DNA from: Tubiluchus corallicola
Taxonomy: Eukaryota > Priapulida > Priapulimorpha > Priapulimorphida > Tubiluchidae
DNA: 48,920 nt
Reading direction: 5' to 3'
Assembly (NCBI GenBank): GCA_030141605.1
Contig: JAQGDQ010000198.1
Location: 274,001 to 322,920 of the forward strand
Made by a program: the position numbers and the translations under genes
Part shown: piece by piece, positions 1-13,466 of the stretch
Layout of the letters: each line of letters begins with the position of its first letter
How positions within the stretch are numbered: the stretch's first letter is position 1
The notes under the pieces: model-generated
Told to the model about the DNA's origin: nothing
The model's database searches: none
What the model saw: only the letters and a program-made list of their open reading frames with translations

Positions 1-1230
1 ATGTCAAGTTTAAATTAGCTGTATTAGTTGTACCTTAATTCACGTCTTTAATAAAGGAACATGAAACCCTGGCATGTGAAGTACAAATAAACGATTTTCA
101 AGTAAAGTTTAATTTAACTGTAGCCTAAAATCCCTGCGGCTCTGACACTGTGTTAAACCAGTTTCAATAAATTAAATTATTGGGTGGTTTAAATTTCTAA
201 ATGCAGCACATTCGTATGTTTTGGTGTTAATGCACTTCTCAGCTGAAATAAGCTGACGAGGTATTATGATGTATGAATTTATGATGCTAGTTTTGCTAAT
301 ACACTGTATTAAACAAAATATTTTATGTACTTGGTTTATGTAGCCTCCGGATTACGTATGCGCTATGTGGAATAGATAAAATCGGTCTATAATTTTTCAG
401 ATTTGTGTTATGCGTTATTTTTTCTGCAGCTATTTCCTATTGTCCTATTGATTTTTTTTTATTCCACTGGTGGATAAGGCATTCCGGATGCTAGGTAAAT
501 TCCACTTTAGTGAGGTGGCTCTATTTTTTGTTGGAATTTGGCATCTGCATTACTATAGACAAAAAATCGTTGCCGCAAATAACCGAATGAGTTATGAACC
601 CCCCCCCCCTTTAATAGCCGAAGTTTATTGAGTAGGGAAGGTCCTAGACATTTCATTTATTTCACATTTAGTGCTTTAAAAGGAGTATTCATCTCTTCCT
701 GTGCGAAAAGATTTAAACATAAACTGTGTTATGCACCCCAGGGACAAACTGATCAGCCTTCATGCCTACGTGGTACTGTGCTGCACTGTGTAGCATATAA
801 TTACTATATTATATACTGAGCTGTAAGGATCAAAATTATGTGAAGTAAATTAATGAAGTCTGTTTGGCCTTGCTAACATAATTGACATGAGTTGGCTGGG
901 TTTCTATTTCGGTGCCGCAGTGTACTAAACGTATTATTCTCTGAACCTCTGATAATATTCCTTTTTTTGGAAAATAAGAGTACTTTTAAATCTAAATTTA
1001 GTGAAGCGAGAGATGATGACTGGTGTTGACAATTCCTCAATTCACAGATCTTCTTTTAACATAAGATCATATCGCTAAATATCATGATGAATAAAAAACC
1101 TGCAAACCAAAGGGTTTGTGCTGGTCAGTGATTAATAATGCTCTCGACAGCAAGAGTATCATAATTAATTAGTTACCCTAGACTTCAGGAAATTTCAGAC
1201 TCCAAATTAATCAGAAATATAAAAAATAAT

Positions 1231-1274
1231 TTAATTAGTTAGAATCACTATGGCTAGAGATTCTAACTAATTAA
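1231..1274. repeat. Perfect 16-bp inverted repeat (hairpin)
   Basis: TTAATTAGTTAGAATC at 1231-1246 is the exact reverse complement of 1259-1274, with a 12-base spacer. A third, degenerate copy of the right arm follows at about 1281-1295. It could be the remnant of a small inverted-repeat element. No gene or RNA family is recognised. Confidence 0.75.
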
Positions 1275-3407
1275 TATAATCTAACTAATTATATAATATT
1301 CTAACCCTTAGATATAGGGGAGGAACATGGACTACTTTGAACATTACCCGTCTTTCAAGTTTAGCATCAAAATTTAATTAATTATGGGTTTGTACCATCA
1401 CATAAGTGCACAACGCGAAAAACTTTTACAGAAACCTAACTTTGAAAACATTTGTTAGAATAAGTCTAGACATTTTTCTGAAAAATGTGCAAGTTTTATA
1501 TCATATTCTTTAGTTTGCCCCCCAAACTTTCAAAAATTGACAGGTACGTAAAAACCATGGTCAAAAACTTATAGCTTCGCCCTGATCAAGATCGAAGATA
1601 ATTGATGGTAAGAAAATTTAAAACATTGAGCTTTCAAATTTTATTGCCTATGAAGTATTAGTAGGACGGCCATGATTATCTGACGTTGATAATGTAGCAC
1701 TTTTAAATGCTACTGCATGTCGTTATTATATACAGCTCATTGAGCTTAAGGAAAATTAAAAACCTCACCTCTCAGTTTATAAATAGTGGCCCTAAACTAA
1801 TTAAACTTATCTGCTGATTAAACTAATTAAAATATACTGATCAAAGTGGAATGACGGCATCAGGGTGAAATCAATTTGTAATAGCCAGCCCAAGTGTTTA
1901 TGCATATAAAATTAATCGTCAATAGTTATTAGAAAGGAATAACTCAGGAAAATCCATTGATGTTCCTGACTTCGATCAGTGTAAGCAAATTAAATAAAAT
2001 TTGTGAAGGCTTCTTTAGGGAAAGGTTTGTGACAGTGTCAAGAATACTAGACACCTTAAGCTTCAGCGGTATTTAGACCTAAACCCCTTTAAATGATTAA
2101 ACATTAGTTCCATTTTATTGAATACTGTATAGTGTATAATAGTCTGTTTTTGGCTTCCTGTGATGGGTTGTCACAGAATCAGAACAGCTGCGATGTAACT
2201 CGGGCTAGTGTAATGTTTTGACAAATTATGTAAATGACGTGGCGATCCTGGCGGAGACTGTAAATATAGTAACAATAGCGACACATTTTTTAAACAAATT
2301 GATGTAATGTCTTGGTCAAATTTTAATGTCTATTTTTATGAAGTATCATAACTCTGTGTTAGCTGTGGAAACGGTGGTTTTCTGCTGAGTATTTAATATT
2401 GTTCTTTGTGTTTCAGGCTATTTACAGGCACCTGATTAGTATCTGAATCAGCATTCTTCAGGAAATCCATTTAGAATACTGCCATCCTGTCACACTGGTT
2501 CACATTTTGGTTGTTTTCGGTTTGTAGCAGGAATTTTGTTGAGGATTTTTCCAAACACAAGCACGCATCAAGTAATTCTGCAACTTTTGTCAAATATCAA
2601 CCATACCTGCAATATACCAGTTGTGTAAGTACATTTCCAATGCATGTGATGTATAAAAATTAATAAAAGTTATTTGCAAAGCCTTTTGCATCTTCAGTTT
2701 TAAGAATCATGGCAACTATATTACCAAGTAAAACCTACAGTGGTTAGATTATTCGAATATGTTTGACGTTTTGAGCAGAGTGTTGTTGAATTTTAATACA
2801 AGTGCATCTATCCATCTTTTTCTCAACTCGAATATTAATTTATGTCAGTATCGCTTTACATGTATATGAGTAGATAACTTCGAAAATACGTGGGTGATGT
2901 ATGTCCAAAATGAAAAGAAAATATGTATTAACAACCGTTTGTGAATTCAACTCAAGCCCTGCAATGTTGCTAAACAAAAATATTGTCTTCTGTAGTGCAG
3001 CGCACAACAAAGTTGTAAAAGCGTGTGTGAAACCTGCACTTTTCTAACGATTAAAGACCAACAAGGAATGCTGAAGCGTGACTTTTGTCATTATGTCCAA
3101 TGAAAGTCTTTAGACATTGTAGTCTAGCTCTAAAATTTTACAAAAGGCTATAAATTTCCTAAAGGTACTAAGCAAAAGTGGTTATTTTTGGTGCTGCCAG
3201 AATTGTGAAAATGTCGGGTGTCATTTGGGAGAATGCAGGTTGCAATATTAAAATCAGCTTTTCTCATTTCAACTTCAGAAAAGTTCCACTTTTTCCAAAT
3301 TAAGTTCTCTGCAATGAACATAAAAAATTAGCAAAGCAACTGGAGCGCAAGCCGCAAATATATGTGCTTGCACAATTAGTGTATTACATACATATATAAA
3401 ATGGCAG

Positions 3408-3428
3408 TATATATATATATATATATAT
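3408..3428. repeat. (TA)n microsatellite
   Basis: An uninterrupted TA dinucleotide run of about ten units. Confidence 0.9.
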
Positions 3429-5738
3429 CAAATGAATGCTAGTAATTAAACTTATAAAGTGATTAATAAAAAATTGTAAAGGTCAAGTGTGGTGGAATGA
3501 TCAGCATTGATCCTTGATTTCTTGTACATTTCTTGATGTGACAAGTCCTTTACGATTGGTTATATGAATAAAATTAAGATGAAAACAGTCATATTCTTTT
3601 TGTGAACCAAATTGTAAAATCGATTTTGGAATGTTTATTCATTTAAACTCTCTCATCAGTGGCAGGACATTTTTTTAGATTTTGTGCTTTAGAGTTGATA
3701 ACATTGTACAGAAAATAGCGTTTCCTTAACATTAATTGTAAGCTACCTTTACAATAAAAAATTGTAAAATTTGTATGACTTGTAAGTGTATTTACTGCTA
3801 GATAATAGTTTCTGAAAACTTAAAAAAAATTTACATGTGTTGCTGTTTCAGGTTGGAATAGTTGCAGACAGAGTAGTAAAAGTGTACAACACTGGGCATT
3901 CGTGCTAAAACGTGAGGTCGTAACATGCACTTTGCTGCAAATATAACGTTGCCACGTGAACAACCAAAGCAACAAATGCCTAAAATGTGAAATTGTGTGC
4001 AGAACTTTAAAGAGCTGACTGTGATTACTGTAACTTTCACTGTTGTTTTCAACAAAATACCTGTCACAAACAATTACTGTTACTATAGATGTTTATGGTA
4101 TTTTCTGATTTTAACGTTTTTCAGCCAAGTTACAACTGGCAGATTCGTTTTTTCCGAGTCATAGTTTTTACTATTGCATTAGATAATGAAAAAATTATAA
4201 TCAAATTTTCATTTAAATATTTGTATTGTATTATTGGTGCTAGCTGAGTCCAATGTTTGTGCATCTAACAGCACCAGTTGGACTTGCTGAGTTGTAGGAT
4301 TGTGAGATACTTTCAAGTGCATAAACAATCTTGTACTTCTGATGATGGCTAGCATAATGTGAATCATTACAGTGTGTGTGTAGTTGAATCATACGTTAGT
4401 AACTCATTTATTACTATTACTTGATTTCATATTCTCATTTTGTATTTTCTTTAACTCAGTTTTATTTCATTGTTTGTTATCTTGTTTAACAAAATATAAA
4501 CTAACAAAATGATGCTTTCAAATACTGTATGTTAATAATTAGCATGTGCGTAAGTGATGCATGCACAATGGTGTTATGTAAGATTTAGTCATTATTATTA
4601 TATCTTGTACATAGATCATGTTTAAATTGTTATTGTATTTTTGATTTAAAAGTTGTGCATCATTTATGTTTGCATAACTGAGATGCTCATAACTTGTGCA
4701 TCAAATGAGTGTATTATGAAAACCGGGATAAATTTCATTTATTTTTGTGAGAAGTTAGAGATAGTATGCCTGTAAATAGCTTTAGAAGATATAATATGCA
4801 CATGACTGTATTATATATAGGTATTGTGAAACTTTTGATTACATTGTTGCTCAAACATGTTTTTGTGTTATTATAATCCACATTGCAACTCTCGATTAAA
4901 TGTTGTTTGCTAATCAGTTAGAGGGGTATTGTACAGATCTATGTTAAATTTTGAATTCGTTGTCAATGATGTTTGGTGAACAAGCTGTTTATACTGCGCA
5001 CTGGCAGTTGATTTTGGGATGCTTTGTGATTTTATTGAACTGACATATTAAGAGCGTATGAGGTGCCAAATATGTGTTAATACTTACAAAGGTATCCCAG
5101 TTTTGTGGCAAATTGCAAGCTTGTTTGTGGTTGTATATTGTTTACTTGTTTGAAATTTGTGAGCTTAGTTTGCAATCAGTTTATGTACATAGTATTATGA
5201 TATCCGCTACCTGAGTGCATCACTTTTACGACATTCTTTGACTAACATTTAAACATTTACTATCAAAATGTAATGTAATATAATTATTTTGTGTGGTTGA
5301 ATGTAGTGAGGGCGTGAAAAAAGTTGTGGTAAATAAATTTTTGTAACTATTTGAAAATTATTTGGTATTGTGCATTTGATCAATCAGTTTACGTATACAA
5401 ATTTGTGATGAAGAGCTTAAACTTGCAAAAGGTTTTACTTCTTCTTTTATTCAAATTGATTATCGATGCACTGGCAACCGTGCGGTATGTTGCAGAAAAG
5501 ACCATTACCATGAAATTGGTTCATAACATTTTCACAAATAAACTCTTCTACTGTTCATGCGTAATGCACATCAAAAATCAGTGTGATAGTTGACAAAATC
5601 TAATTGTCTTTCACTCTATTTGCTCAATATCAAACTACACTCACTATTTTGCAAAGATATACCTTATACTAATAATTCATTTTACTCTCACTTAGACACA
5701 AAGAATGATTTGCAAAATATTTTTATGTAGACTCAAGT

Positions 5739-6098
5739 CAGGGCTGGATTACCCTATTGGCTAGTATAGGCTGCAGCCTAGGGCCCATACTTACATTGAT
5801 GACTTTGAAAAAGGAGGCCAGGAAATCTTCAAAATCCTATTTTAACGTGGCTCCTTGAAATATAGGATCTCTGTTTGAAAACTTATTTGATACAAAAGGC
5901 CCTTGTTTGAGGCCCTTTATTTAAGATAAGGCCCCCTCTTTGAAGCCCTTTATTTGAAACATGGGTCCCAGCTGTGCAAAATGTTGCTAAAATATATCAC
6001 AAGCAAAAAATATTCGAGACGAGTGCGAGCAAATTAGAAGGTGGTGGCTTCATAATTCCATTGGGTTAGGGGCCCCAACAGATCATAATCTGGCCCTG
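5739..6098. mobile_element. hAT-like MITE with CAGGG termini
   Basis: A 360-bp block with imperfect terminal inverted repeats. The left end reads CAGGGCTGGATTA. The right end reads TAATCTGGCCCTG, whose reverse complement begins CAGGGCCAGATTA. The ends are rich in GGCCC runs unlike the AT-rich surroundings. Termini starting CAGGG are typical of hAT elements. A degraded 8-bp target duplication is possible (GACTCAAG left, GGCTCAAC right, 6 of 8 matching). There is no transposase frame inside, so it would be non-autonomous. Confidence 0.6.
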
Positions 6099-7900
6099 GG
6101 CTCAACATCTCCGACAAATATCAGTCAAAAAAGATGCCCCAATTGAGCTACAAGTAATGTGCGAACTTATCAATTGTGTAAAACTATTCATAGTTGTAAA
6201 CGAGCAGAAGCTAGCAGGTGCCTGTTTTGAGTTTTCTGATTAGTACGTCCAAATATTTTAGTGTGCAAGTAGCACATCGATAACGACGTCACATTTCTGC
6301 TATTCCTGTTGCGAAAGTTGACAACGGGCAAACGCAACAATAACAGGCAATGTAAATACAGAACATAAATGTTTTGCGCAGGTATGCAATGCTGTACTTC
6401 AGGAATCTAGGCCTGTTGCCAATATAGTAACAGCTAACAGTTTAAGATCGATAACACACCATTTGCAAGGTGACGTAGAAGATAATATTAAATAAGCAGA
6501 GTGGCTGTAATGTTTACAACCTCGGTATGCGTAAATAAGATCAAAATAACTGTAAAATAAATAATTTCATTATTGTTCTATACCTAATTTACAAATAATT
6601 GTTAATGCAATTAATTTACACAAACAAATTCAACCAGTACAGGCTTCATTTGTACACAATTATATTTCATGCAAACCAACTTTGCTGCAAAAACCTAGGG
6701 GATGCGTCCGGAGCTTATACTGTACTGCTTTGGGGCTCGCAGTACAATACAGTTTACACAATCATGCTATATACAGTACTATATTTTTCTAATGCAGTAT
6801 TAAATCTTAGACCTAAACCTGCTAAAATTGAGCAAACATTGACTTTATAATGGAAAGCCGGAAAGTCCAGTTTTTGTGTTGTTTTTGTCCTGCATAATTT
6901 AATGAAAACACTGCAGGGAATCTAGAAAGGGAAGTGGGCCGGTACAGCAGGGTACTGTATCTGAAATCGCTTTGCGCGTTGGGTAACACGAACTGCAGTT
7001 TCAGTTTCCTCATTCTATCAAAACATCACATATGCAATTGTGCACCGTGCACGAACTGTGACTTGGCAAACTTGTTACGAAGAGCTTAATAATATTGTTA
7101 AATATTAATATGCGGTAGAAAAGATAAAATAACTAGATTATTTCTTAATTAATGGAACGCTTAAATTATGTTGAATGAAATCTTTTGACATGTGTCTGAA
7201 TTGCATCATCACAAATGTGAGCGAGTTACTGATATAATGATTAAGGCAAGTAAAGGAGTACAAGCCCTGGCAATGCTGGTTTCGTACTTTAGGGTTCTAA
7301 ATGCAAATGTAAAAACCATTTATATTGACTGCAGAACAGACACCCGTGCGCTTTACCTCTCTTCAAAAACTGAAAAATCGTACCCGATAGCTTAATTTCT
7401 AACTTGCATAGGTGGACACTAAACTTTTCTACTATAGGATTACAATACATCGTTAGCGTTATGGAACTGATATCATTTTTATATATAAAACTGCGCATTA
7501 TGATTTCGTCAATAATATGTAAACTAGCGGGTGTTACTGTAAACGGAACCATGTACACGCTGTACAACGGATGGACGTTAACCATTTTTATCCAAACATG
7601 TATGAATCAATAATAAAATATCCGTTTATAATAACTTAAAAAGAATTTCAGCCTTTCAATGTATATGACTTGAAAGAAGCACACTAAAATCTCAAAAAAG
7701 TTCAATGGATTTTAGCATCAGTGAAAATTCCATAATAAAGAGTCACAAAAATCAAAAATATGTATCACTAGCAAACAAAAATCAGAATAAGGTTTAAGTT
7801 TTGCGATGTAGAGATTTCTTGTATGGTTTTCTTATGCGCCTCCCGGACACCAATTTTCAATGTGAAATTGAGACAAAATGGGAATTCGTTTGAATTTCTT
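6099..7900. other. No gene seen
   Basis: The short open frames here (for example 6599-6850, 7192-7395 and 7289-7585) lack recognisable domains, overlap on opposite strands and have no coding-like composition. I see no RNA gene. From about 7900 to 8030 the sequence becomes locally CpG-richer just before the DUF6729-like relic, which could mark its old promoter. Confidence 0.45.
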
Positions 7901-10337
7901 CAAATAGATGGCGCTGACGCAAATTTCACGCACGCGCCGTAGATTCGCCACACCGCTACATTTGAAATGCGTTTGTGACAAATTATTTACATTTGGTGTG
8001 AATTTTTACCATTTTTTCGAGAGAGAAACATGAGAACTCGACAGCAAACGGTAAGCAAATTTATTTCCGACTTTCTAACACGCAATAGCGGGCCAGCGCT
8101 CCATAAATGCGAACAGTATGAGCGCTTCGGTACAGTAGCCCAATAATATTTTTTTATCATTAAAGTTTGTCGCCGAGTTAAATTATTTTGACTGTTAATA
8201 CGTTAACAAAACGGCTCAGTTAGCACTCGAGGGTCGTTCGGCAGTGTGTTATAATAGTGAAAAAGTGAAATAATAGAGCAAAAACAATGCAAACATTGAA
8301 GTCATGTTGAGCTAGCCTAGTAGTACCAGAGAGTCAGTTTGGGAGATAAAAATTGATGAGCCACTAACATAACTCGTGTGCACTTGTGTGAAGGTGTTGT
8401 AATTATGTATACTAAATACTATATTTTTTATAGCACGTACTGTGCGTGTTGTGCTAGACGACATAGCACAACGTGGTCAACTACAACATGTACCACCCCC
8501 GGTTGAGCCAGTTGTCGTGAGTAAGCCAAGCACGAGTCAGCTAAGGCCAGCTGGTCCTCGGGTTAGTTCTATTTTTTGTACCTCAAGTGTTCTTGCTAAT
8601 TTTTAGAAACTGCACTTTAGAAACTGACTATAGTATGACTATGTTGAATATAGTGTTTATATAATTTTAACGCTGGTTTTATTTCTCTATAGAGTCTCTT
8701 GCCTTCAGCTTGGAAAGAAGCCATACCAAAGAGGGAACAGGCCTGGGTCTCTAAGGCTGTTTTCATCATTGGACCTGGTGGTAAACGGCAGTTGAAGCCG
8801 AACATCCAGATGTGGGTTCATCCACCATAACCTCTAATGATTCATAATCAGCCACCAGCATCCACGGCTCTGTTTTTTGCAAGACCATTATTTCTTTGGA
8901 TGCCATTTCGTTTCTGGAAGGTGAGACTGCAGTGTGTAAAACCTGACTGAGTAGGCCAAATGGCTCTTTGTGGATATTAAAAGACAGTTCGCCAAGTAGT
9001 CGATGTGGATGGCACCTTTTTTCTTGCTACTGACTATCTGGAATGTAGAGTACGCCATACCAAAGTTGCAGCATGGTGCCCAGGAATACTACAACAAATC
9101 GATGTAGGCCATCGTCCGCAGTTTCCTGTGTAACATACAGGTATGCATGTAGCAAGCGTCTTCTGATGATGGATTCCACGTGTGCAGAAGGTGCTGGATT
9201 GACGGAGATGGCTGCCGGACGGATGAGACGTTACAGCGAGGCGAACCAAGATCCGCCACATCTGATGTACGTAGACAGGGATTGCTGTTCATCGACAGGA
9301 ACAAGGAGTAAGACACATGCCATGTTTCACTTGTGGAAGAACCTGATTGTTCGGCTAGATATCTTCCACTTCATTAGAAGAATAGCATCCTGTGCTCTCG
9401 AGTCTCATCCACTGTATGCACAATTCATGAGGCAAATCTCAGCAGCCATATTCGAGTGGGATGACCAAGACGTGCAAAAACTCATCGCAGCCAAACGGTC
9501 AGAGCTGGAGAAGCGGCGCATTTCACTGTCAAGTGCTAATGTCAAGAAGACAATTGACCAGACGTGAGCTAGCTCGGCACTATCGTCGTGCGACACGAGG
9601 AGTGGAGGAAACGACCCGCCTTCTAGACAGAATAATCAAAGTCTTTTCTGGAGAACAAGGCAAGGACACCATGGGCGTTCCTCTTGTCGACAGTCAGCGT
9701 ATGAGGGCAGAATGGGCTCAACAAAAACGTCATGTGAAATGTCTGCAAGATCCACCAAACTACCAGCTCTACACTCAGACAGGCACATTGAGAAAAGGAG
9801 ATGTCATCCTGCCAGTATATAGATGTGCACATGGCTCAGTATCTTTGGAGTCTTTTCATAGCCATATTGTCAACTTCATCCCAGGTATTAATTCAAATGC
9901 TTTTGTGATAAATGACACGAATTTCTTGGTTTAGCACTATTATAATATGCTTTTTTTCCAGGGCTTCTTCTTTTTGGTATTTAGTATTAATTTCTATATA
10001 TTGCAATTTCAGGAACAAGTGCGAATCAAACGCATTTCCAAGCCTACCTGTTGGAGGGTATTGTGAGATGGAACGAGGATAGGGCTGCTGCTTCAGTTAG
10101 TACCACCACGAAAATTTCTCAACGGACTTTCAGCGGTGAGTTGAAGCAGACAGTGAATGAACTGAACAGGAAGGTTTTTGGATGCAATTATGATTCTTCA
10201 TATCAAGCACCAGGAAAATACACAGGTTTGTAATATTGCATTACTTTAATTTGTGGAAAATGTTCAGTTTAACATTATTGTGCCTGATAAATTTTTTTTT
10301 ATTTTTGTCTGACTTTTATATTTATATTTTTTTATAG

Positions 10338-10878
10338 GTGAGCTGATAGGCGTAGAATACCTCTTCTCGCAAACCGGTAAAGTCTTGAAGCCACCTTCGT
10401 TTGACCCTGATGTGAAAGATGAAGAAGAAAATGAAGTTGACGAAGAAGACGAGGCAGTACTGGAACCTGTGGAGGACATCGAAGCTGAAGATCAAATACT
10501 AGCATCGATTAAAGATGAGCTTGATGAGTTCTTCGGTGAAGGAGAAGGAGTGGAAGTGCAACCAGAGAAAGTGCAAGAAGTGCAACTAGGTGAAGCCATA
10601 CCTTCGACTTCAACTCAACAACCAGAAGTTTTCATGGGACCATCAGGAATGGAAGGGTATTATCGAGTTCAGAACCTTGCAAACTACCTCGTTGCGATAA
10701 AAGGTTCAGCTGCACTCTCAAACTCCAAGGTGACAACCATTATTACACTGTGGAACGACCTCCATGATGTGGACAAGAGGCGGATCGACTATCCACCACG
10801 GCATAAGCCCCAGCTGATAAGGGGCCGCTTTGCACGATCCAAATCTCAAGTTGTACCTGGACAGGAGAGTGTTAAAAG
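10338..10878 (+). pseudogene. Acidic linker exon of the DUF6729-like relic
   Basis: Bounded by an acceptor after a T-rich tract ending in ATAG and a donor AAAAG|GTATAT. The open frame starts with GELIGVEYLFSQTGKV. An acidic stretch of about 60 residues rich in D and E follows (DEEENEVDEEDEAV), then a conserved-looking block MEGYYRVQNLANYLVAIKG and a basic tail. It is the best-preserved exon of the relic, with no stop over 180 codons, so loss of function may be recent or limited to the 5' half. Confidence 0.6.
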
Positions 10879-11503
10879 GTATATTTTGTTTTATTTTATT
10901 TTATTTTTATTTCTTGTGTTTTTTCTCTTGTATTTTTTGTGTCACTTATTTCAATTGATTGAATATTTGTGTTTTTTATTCTCTAGGTGCTTTGTTGGAG
11001 GCAATGTGGGGCCAGCTCAGTGGCCAAGTGCAAGCAGGCTAGTTGAAGCCATCTGCCTGAAGCTGTGCGTTATCCATCCACACCCACTGAAGTCTCCAAA
11101 AACTCCAAAGTCCACGTAAGATGATTACCAGATGGAGGCTCATTCTAGAGGATTATGGCCAAATCCAGGAACTGCTGTCGTCGAATCCAAAGGTGCAAGC
11201 CCACACCACGCTGCAGCTGTTTTACATCAATCAGAAAACGCTGATCGACTGGTAAGTTTACAGTTTTATTATTGACAATTTCACTGTTTAAAAACTGTGA
11301 CTTACACTGCATTTGTATACACTATATTATTGTAACACTGTATATTGTCCTTGCAGGCTCAACAAGAAAATGAGAGCGAAAGAGCAGGACACTTGTACAG
11401 GGTATGGACCTGCCATCACAGCCATTAACATCACCGCGTCCACTTCCACCGGCGCGTCAACTTCCCGATGCACCTCCAGTTGTAGAATACCGGGAAAGGT
11501 ACA

Positions 11504-11877
11504 CCTACGTTCTACCTCCGAATACAGCTGGTGAGGCATCTGTAAGAAAGCGGAAGTTGCCTGATGATGGTCCTGATGATGATGACAAACCACCAAAACC
11601 ACCAAGTGCGCCTCGCTCAACAGCGTACCGCCATCGTCGCATGCTAGAAGAGGGGCAAGCTCCGAAGTACAAGCGCCTGAAGGCTTTCAACTGTTGCAAG
11701 AAATGTGGCTTGGAACGGACTGCTGACACAGGCCATCGGTGTCAGCGTGGATACCTTTTTTGCCCAAATGAAGGTATCCCGTACGAGCAATGGTTGGAAG
11801 ACGTCCTTGTCCGAATATCTGCAAAGAAGAAAGCAAAAGAGGAGGAGAAGCAGAAAGACAAGGACGAAGGAGAATGA
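11504..11877 (+). pseudogene. C-terminal zinc-ribbon exon of the DUF6729-like relic
   Basis: The open frame has a proline/aspartate-rich stretch (DDGPDDDDKPPKPP) and then a cysteine cluster CCKKCGLERTADTGHRC with downstream GYLFCPN. This fits a C-x2-C ... H-x-C ... C zinc-binding ribbon. It ends in a Lys/Glu-rich coiled tail with a stop at 11877. The frame is offset from the upstream exon part near 11400, so at least one indel separates them. Confidence 0.6.
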
Positions 11878-12047
11878 CCTGCACTTTAGAGCTTGCCTTT
11901 ATAGCCAACTGTTGGCTACATGTGTTTTGTGTGTCCCAGCTGATGAAAGAACTAATCGTTTTGGTGTAAAAACCCGTACCGTCTGGAATTTACAGCACGA
12001 AGGCCGCACGTTTGAGGTTGTGGAGCATACATGAAGAGTACACCTGT

Positions 12048-12536
12048 ATACTATGTATACTTGTAAATAATTTATATATAATATTTATATATTAGCTAGC
12101 TAGTTCAGTTGTAAACATTGTATTGTATTTGTATTGTATTGTTTTATATTTTGTATTATTTTTTGCTGTGCACAGTTTTTTGGGTTTTTTTTTAATATTT
12201 TTTTCTGCCCCTACCAAACCAACTACCAACACTACTAACTATAGCTCATTTTCATTCCCTTCCCATCCATGCAGTTTTTATTTATTTTTCTGCCATGCTG
12301 TGAACTGTATGACTTGTATATCTGTATTTTTTCTGCACTGTGTTCTTTAAATTATATGGTTAGTGCAGTTTTTTTTGCTTAAACATCTATTTTTTCTGCA
12401 CTGTATTCTTTTCAACATGTAATTTTGACTGTAATGTTTGTGATATATTATATTGTGATTGTGATTGTGATTCTAACAAGAAGTGCAGTTTTTTTGCTTA
12501 AACCTGTATATCATCTGTATTTTTTTCTGCACTGTA
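12048..12536. other. T-rich non-coding stretch after the relic
   Basis: Repeated short phrases such as TGCAGTTTTTTTTGCT and ATTTTTTCTGCACTGT occur three times between about 12290 and 12540, giving a loose tandem character. AATAAA-type signals follow at about 12593 and could be the old poly(A) site of the DUF6729-like gene. I see no coding sequence. Confidence 0.45.
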
Positions 12537-13027
12537 TTTTGACTGTAATGTTTCTGTAATTTGTGGTTTTCCTGTCTATCTTGTTCTATCAGATAATAAA
12601 ATAGAATAGTAAAATAGAGTAATAAAATAAAATAATAATAAAATGGAAAATAAAAATAAAATCAGTAGTATAGTTATAAAAACGTTTAAAACCTTAAAAA
12701 TAAAACCTTATAACCTTACAATCTTGTTTTCTTGTCTATATTGGAATTGATTTTGCTGAATAAATAAATTATACACAGTATATAAAGTGCGAAATAACAC
12801 CAGAAACTGATTTTGACTGTAATGTTTCTGTAATTTGTGGTTTTCCTGTCTATCTTGTTCTATCAGATAATAAAATAAAATCAGTAGTATAGTTATAAAA
12901 ATGTTTAAAACCTTAAAAATAAAACCTTATAACCTTACAATCTTGTTTTCTTGTCTATATTGCAATTGATTTTGCAGAATAAATAAATAATACACAGTAT
13001 ATAAAGTGCCAAATAACACCAGAAACT
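12537..13027. repeat. Direct duplication, two copies of about 215-270 bp
   Basis: The block starting TTTTGACTGTAATGTTTCTG at 12537 and ending AACACCAGAAACT at about 12808 is repeated at 12811-13027. The second copy lacks an A/T-rich insertion of about 50 bp (12600-12660, ATAAAATAGAATAGT-like) that the first copy has. The remaining sequence is nearly identical, so the duplication is recent. Confidence 0.85.
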
Positions 13028-13387
13028 TGTGAAAAGTAGTTTATACACGTTCAATTATGCATTCAAACAATTACAACTGAATTAAAACATTACATTACGT
13101 TGAATGAGTTGCAAAGCACAAATTGTGAAAAATGAATTACTGTGAGAATTTCCACATAAACAGGTATTCAATGCATCTACTAATCGTACGAAAAGTTATA
13201 CTATTGCTTATGCTCAATAAATTATCTTCGTCTGCTGACACGCCAGTGCTGTGACGAGGGGCCCCAGGTTCGCACACCGCTGCAGCATAACTTTTTCACC
13301 TCGCACAAAAGTGGCGCGATTTCAACGCGCGTACGCGACGAAGGAAGGCCCGAGCATTAAGTTCCACCAGTTTCGGCTCGAATCCGC

Positions 13388-13440
13388 GCGAAAAAAAATT
13401 TACCTCGGCGGGACGCGAACCCGCGACCCTTTGCGTGCGA
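13388..13440 (-). repeat. tRNA-like 3' half (SINE fragment)
   Basis: On the minus strand GCGGGTTCGCGTCCCGC forms a T-arm with a box-B-like core (GGTTCGCGTCC) followed by CGAGGT. A matching 5' half is not evident, so this is probably a tRNA-derived SINE fragment. It lies directly before the tyrosine-rich relic. Confidence 0.4.
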
Positions 13441-13466
13441 CAGAGAAGATTGGGCGGGTGCCTACT

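Larger units (their letters stand above)
1..5738. other. No convincing gene; AT-rich non-coding
   Basis: I find no open frame with coding character on either strand. The stretch is AT-rich and has scattered AATAAA signals (for example near 2663, 3568 and 5333), so it could be a long 3' UTR or intron of a gene to the left, but nothing proves that. A run of cytosines lies at about 599-611, a perfect hairpin at 1231-1274 and a TA microsatellite at 3408-3428. Confidence 0.5.
8434..11877 (+). pseudogene. DUF6729-type protein, decayed multi-exon copy
   Basis: A split coding region recognisable over its whole length. Suggested exons are 8434-8561, 8693-9884, 10013-10225, 10338-10878, 10987-11251 and 11357-11877, most with GT...AG borders. 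A possible first exon at about 8031-8052 (MRTRQQT) does not join in frame. Motifs typical of DUF6729-containing proteins, recalled and not searched, are WVHPP, FLWMPFRFW, a YLECR...KVAAW segment, LDIFHFIRR, FEWDDQDVQKLIAAKR, RWNEDRAAA, GELIGVEYLFSQTGKV and a C-terminal Cys-rich ribbon. These proteins occur in many repeated animal gene copies and look transposon-associated. The copy is broken: an in-frame TAA at 8828, further in-frame stops at about 8969, 9002 and 9130, and frameshifts near 9130, 9560, 11115 and 11410. The 3' half stays largely open. Biochemical function is unknown to me. Confidence 0.7.

Noticed and set aside
2417-2440. Possible last exon GYLQAPD-stop after an acceptor TTTCAG
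   Set aside because: Only seven residues, with no upstream exon in the window to join; too short to support.
13251-13466. Frame with GGTRTRDPLRATE before the tyrosine-rich exon
   Set aside because: This peptide is what a reversed tRNA-like T-arm looks like when translated; it marks the SINE piece, not a protein.
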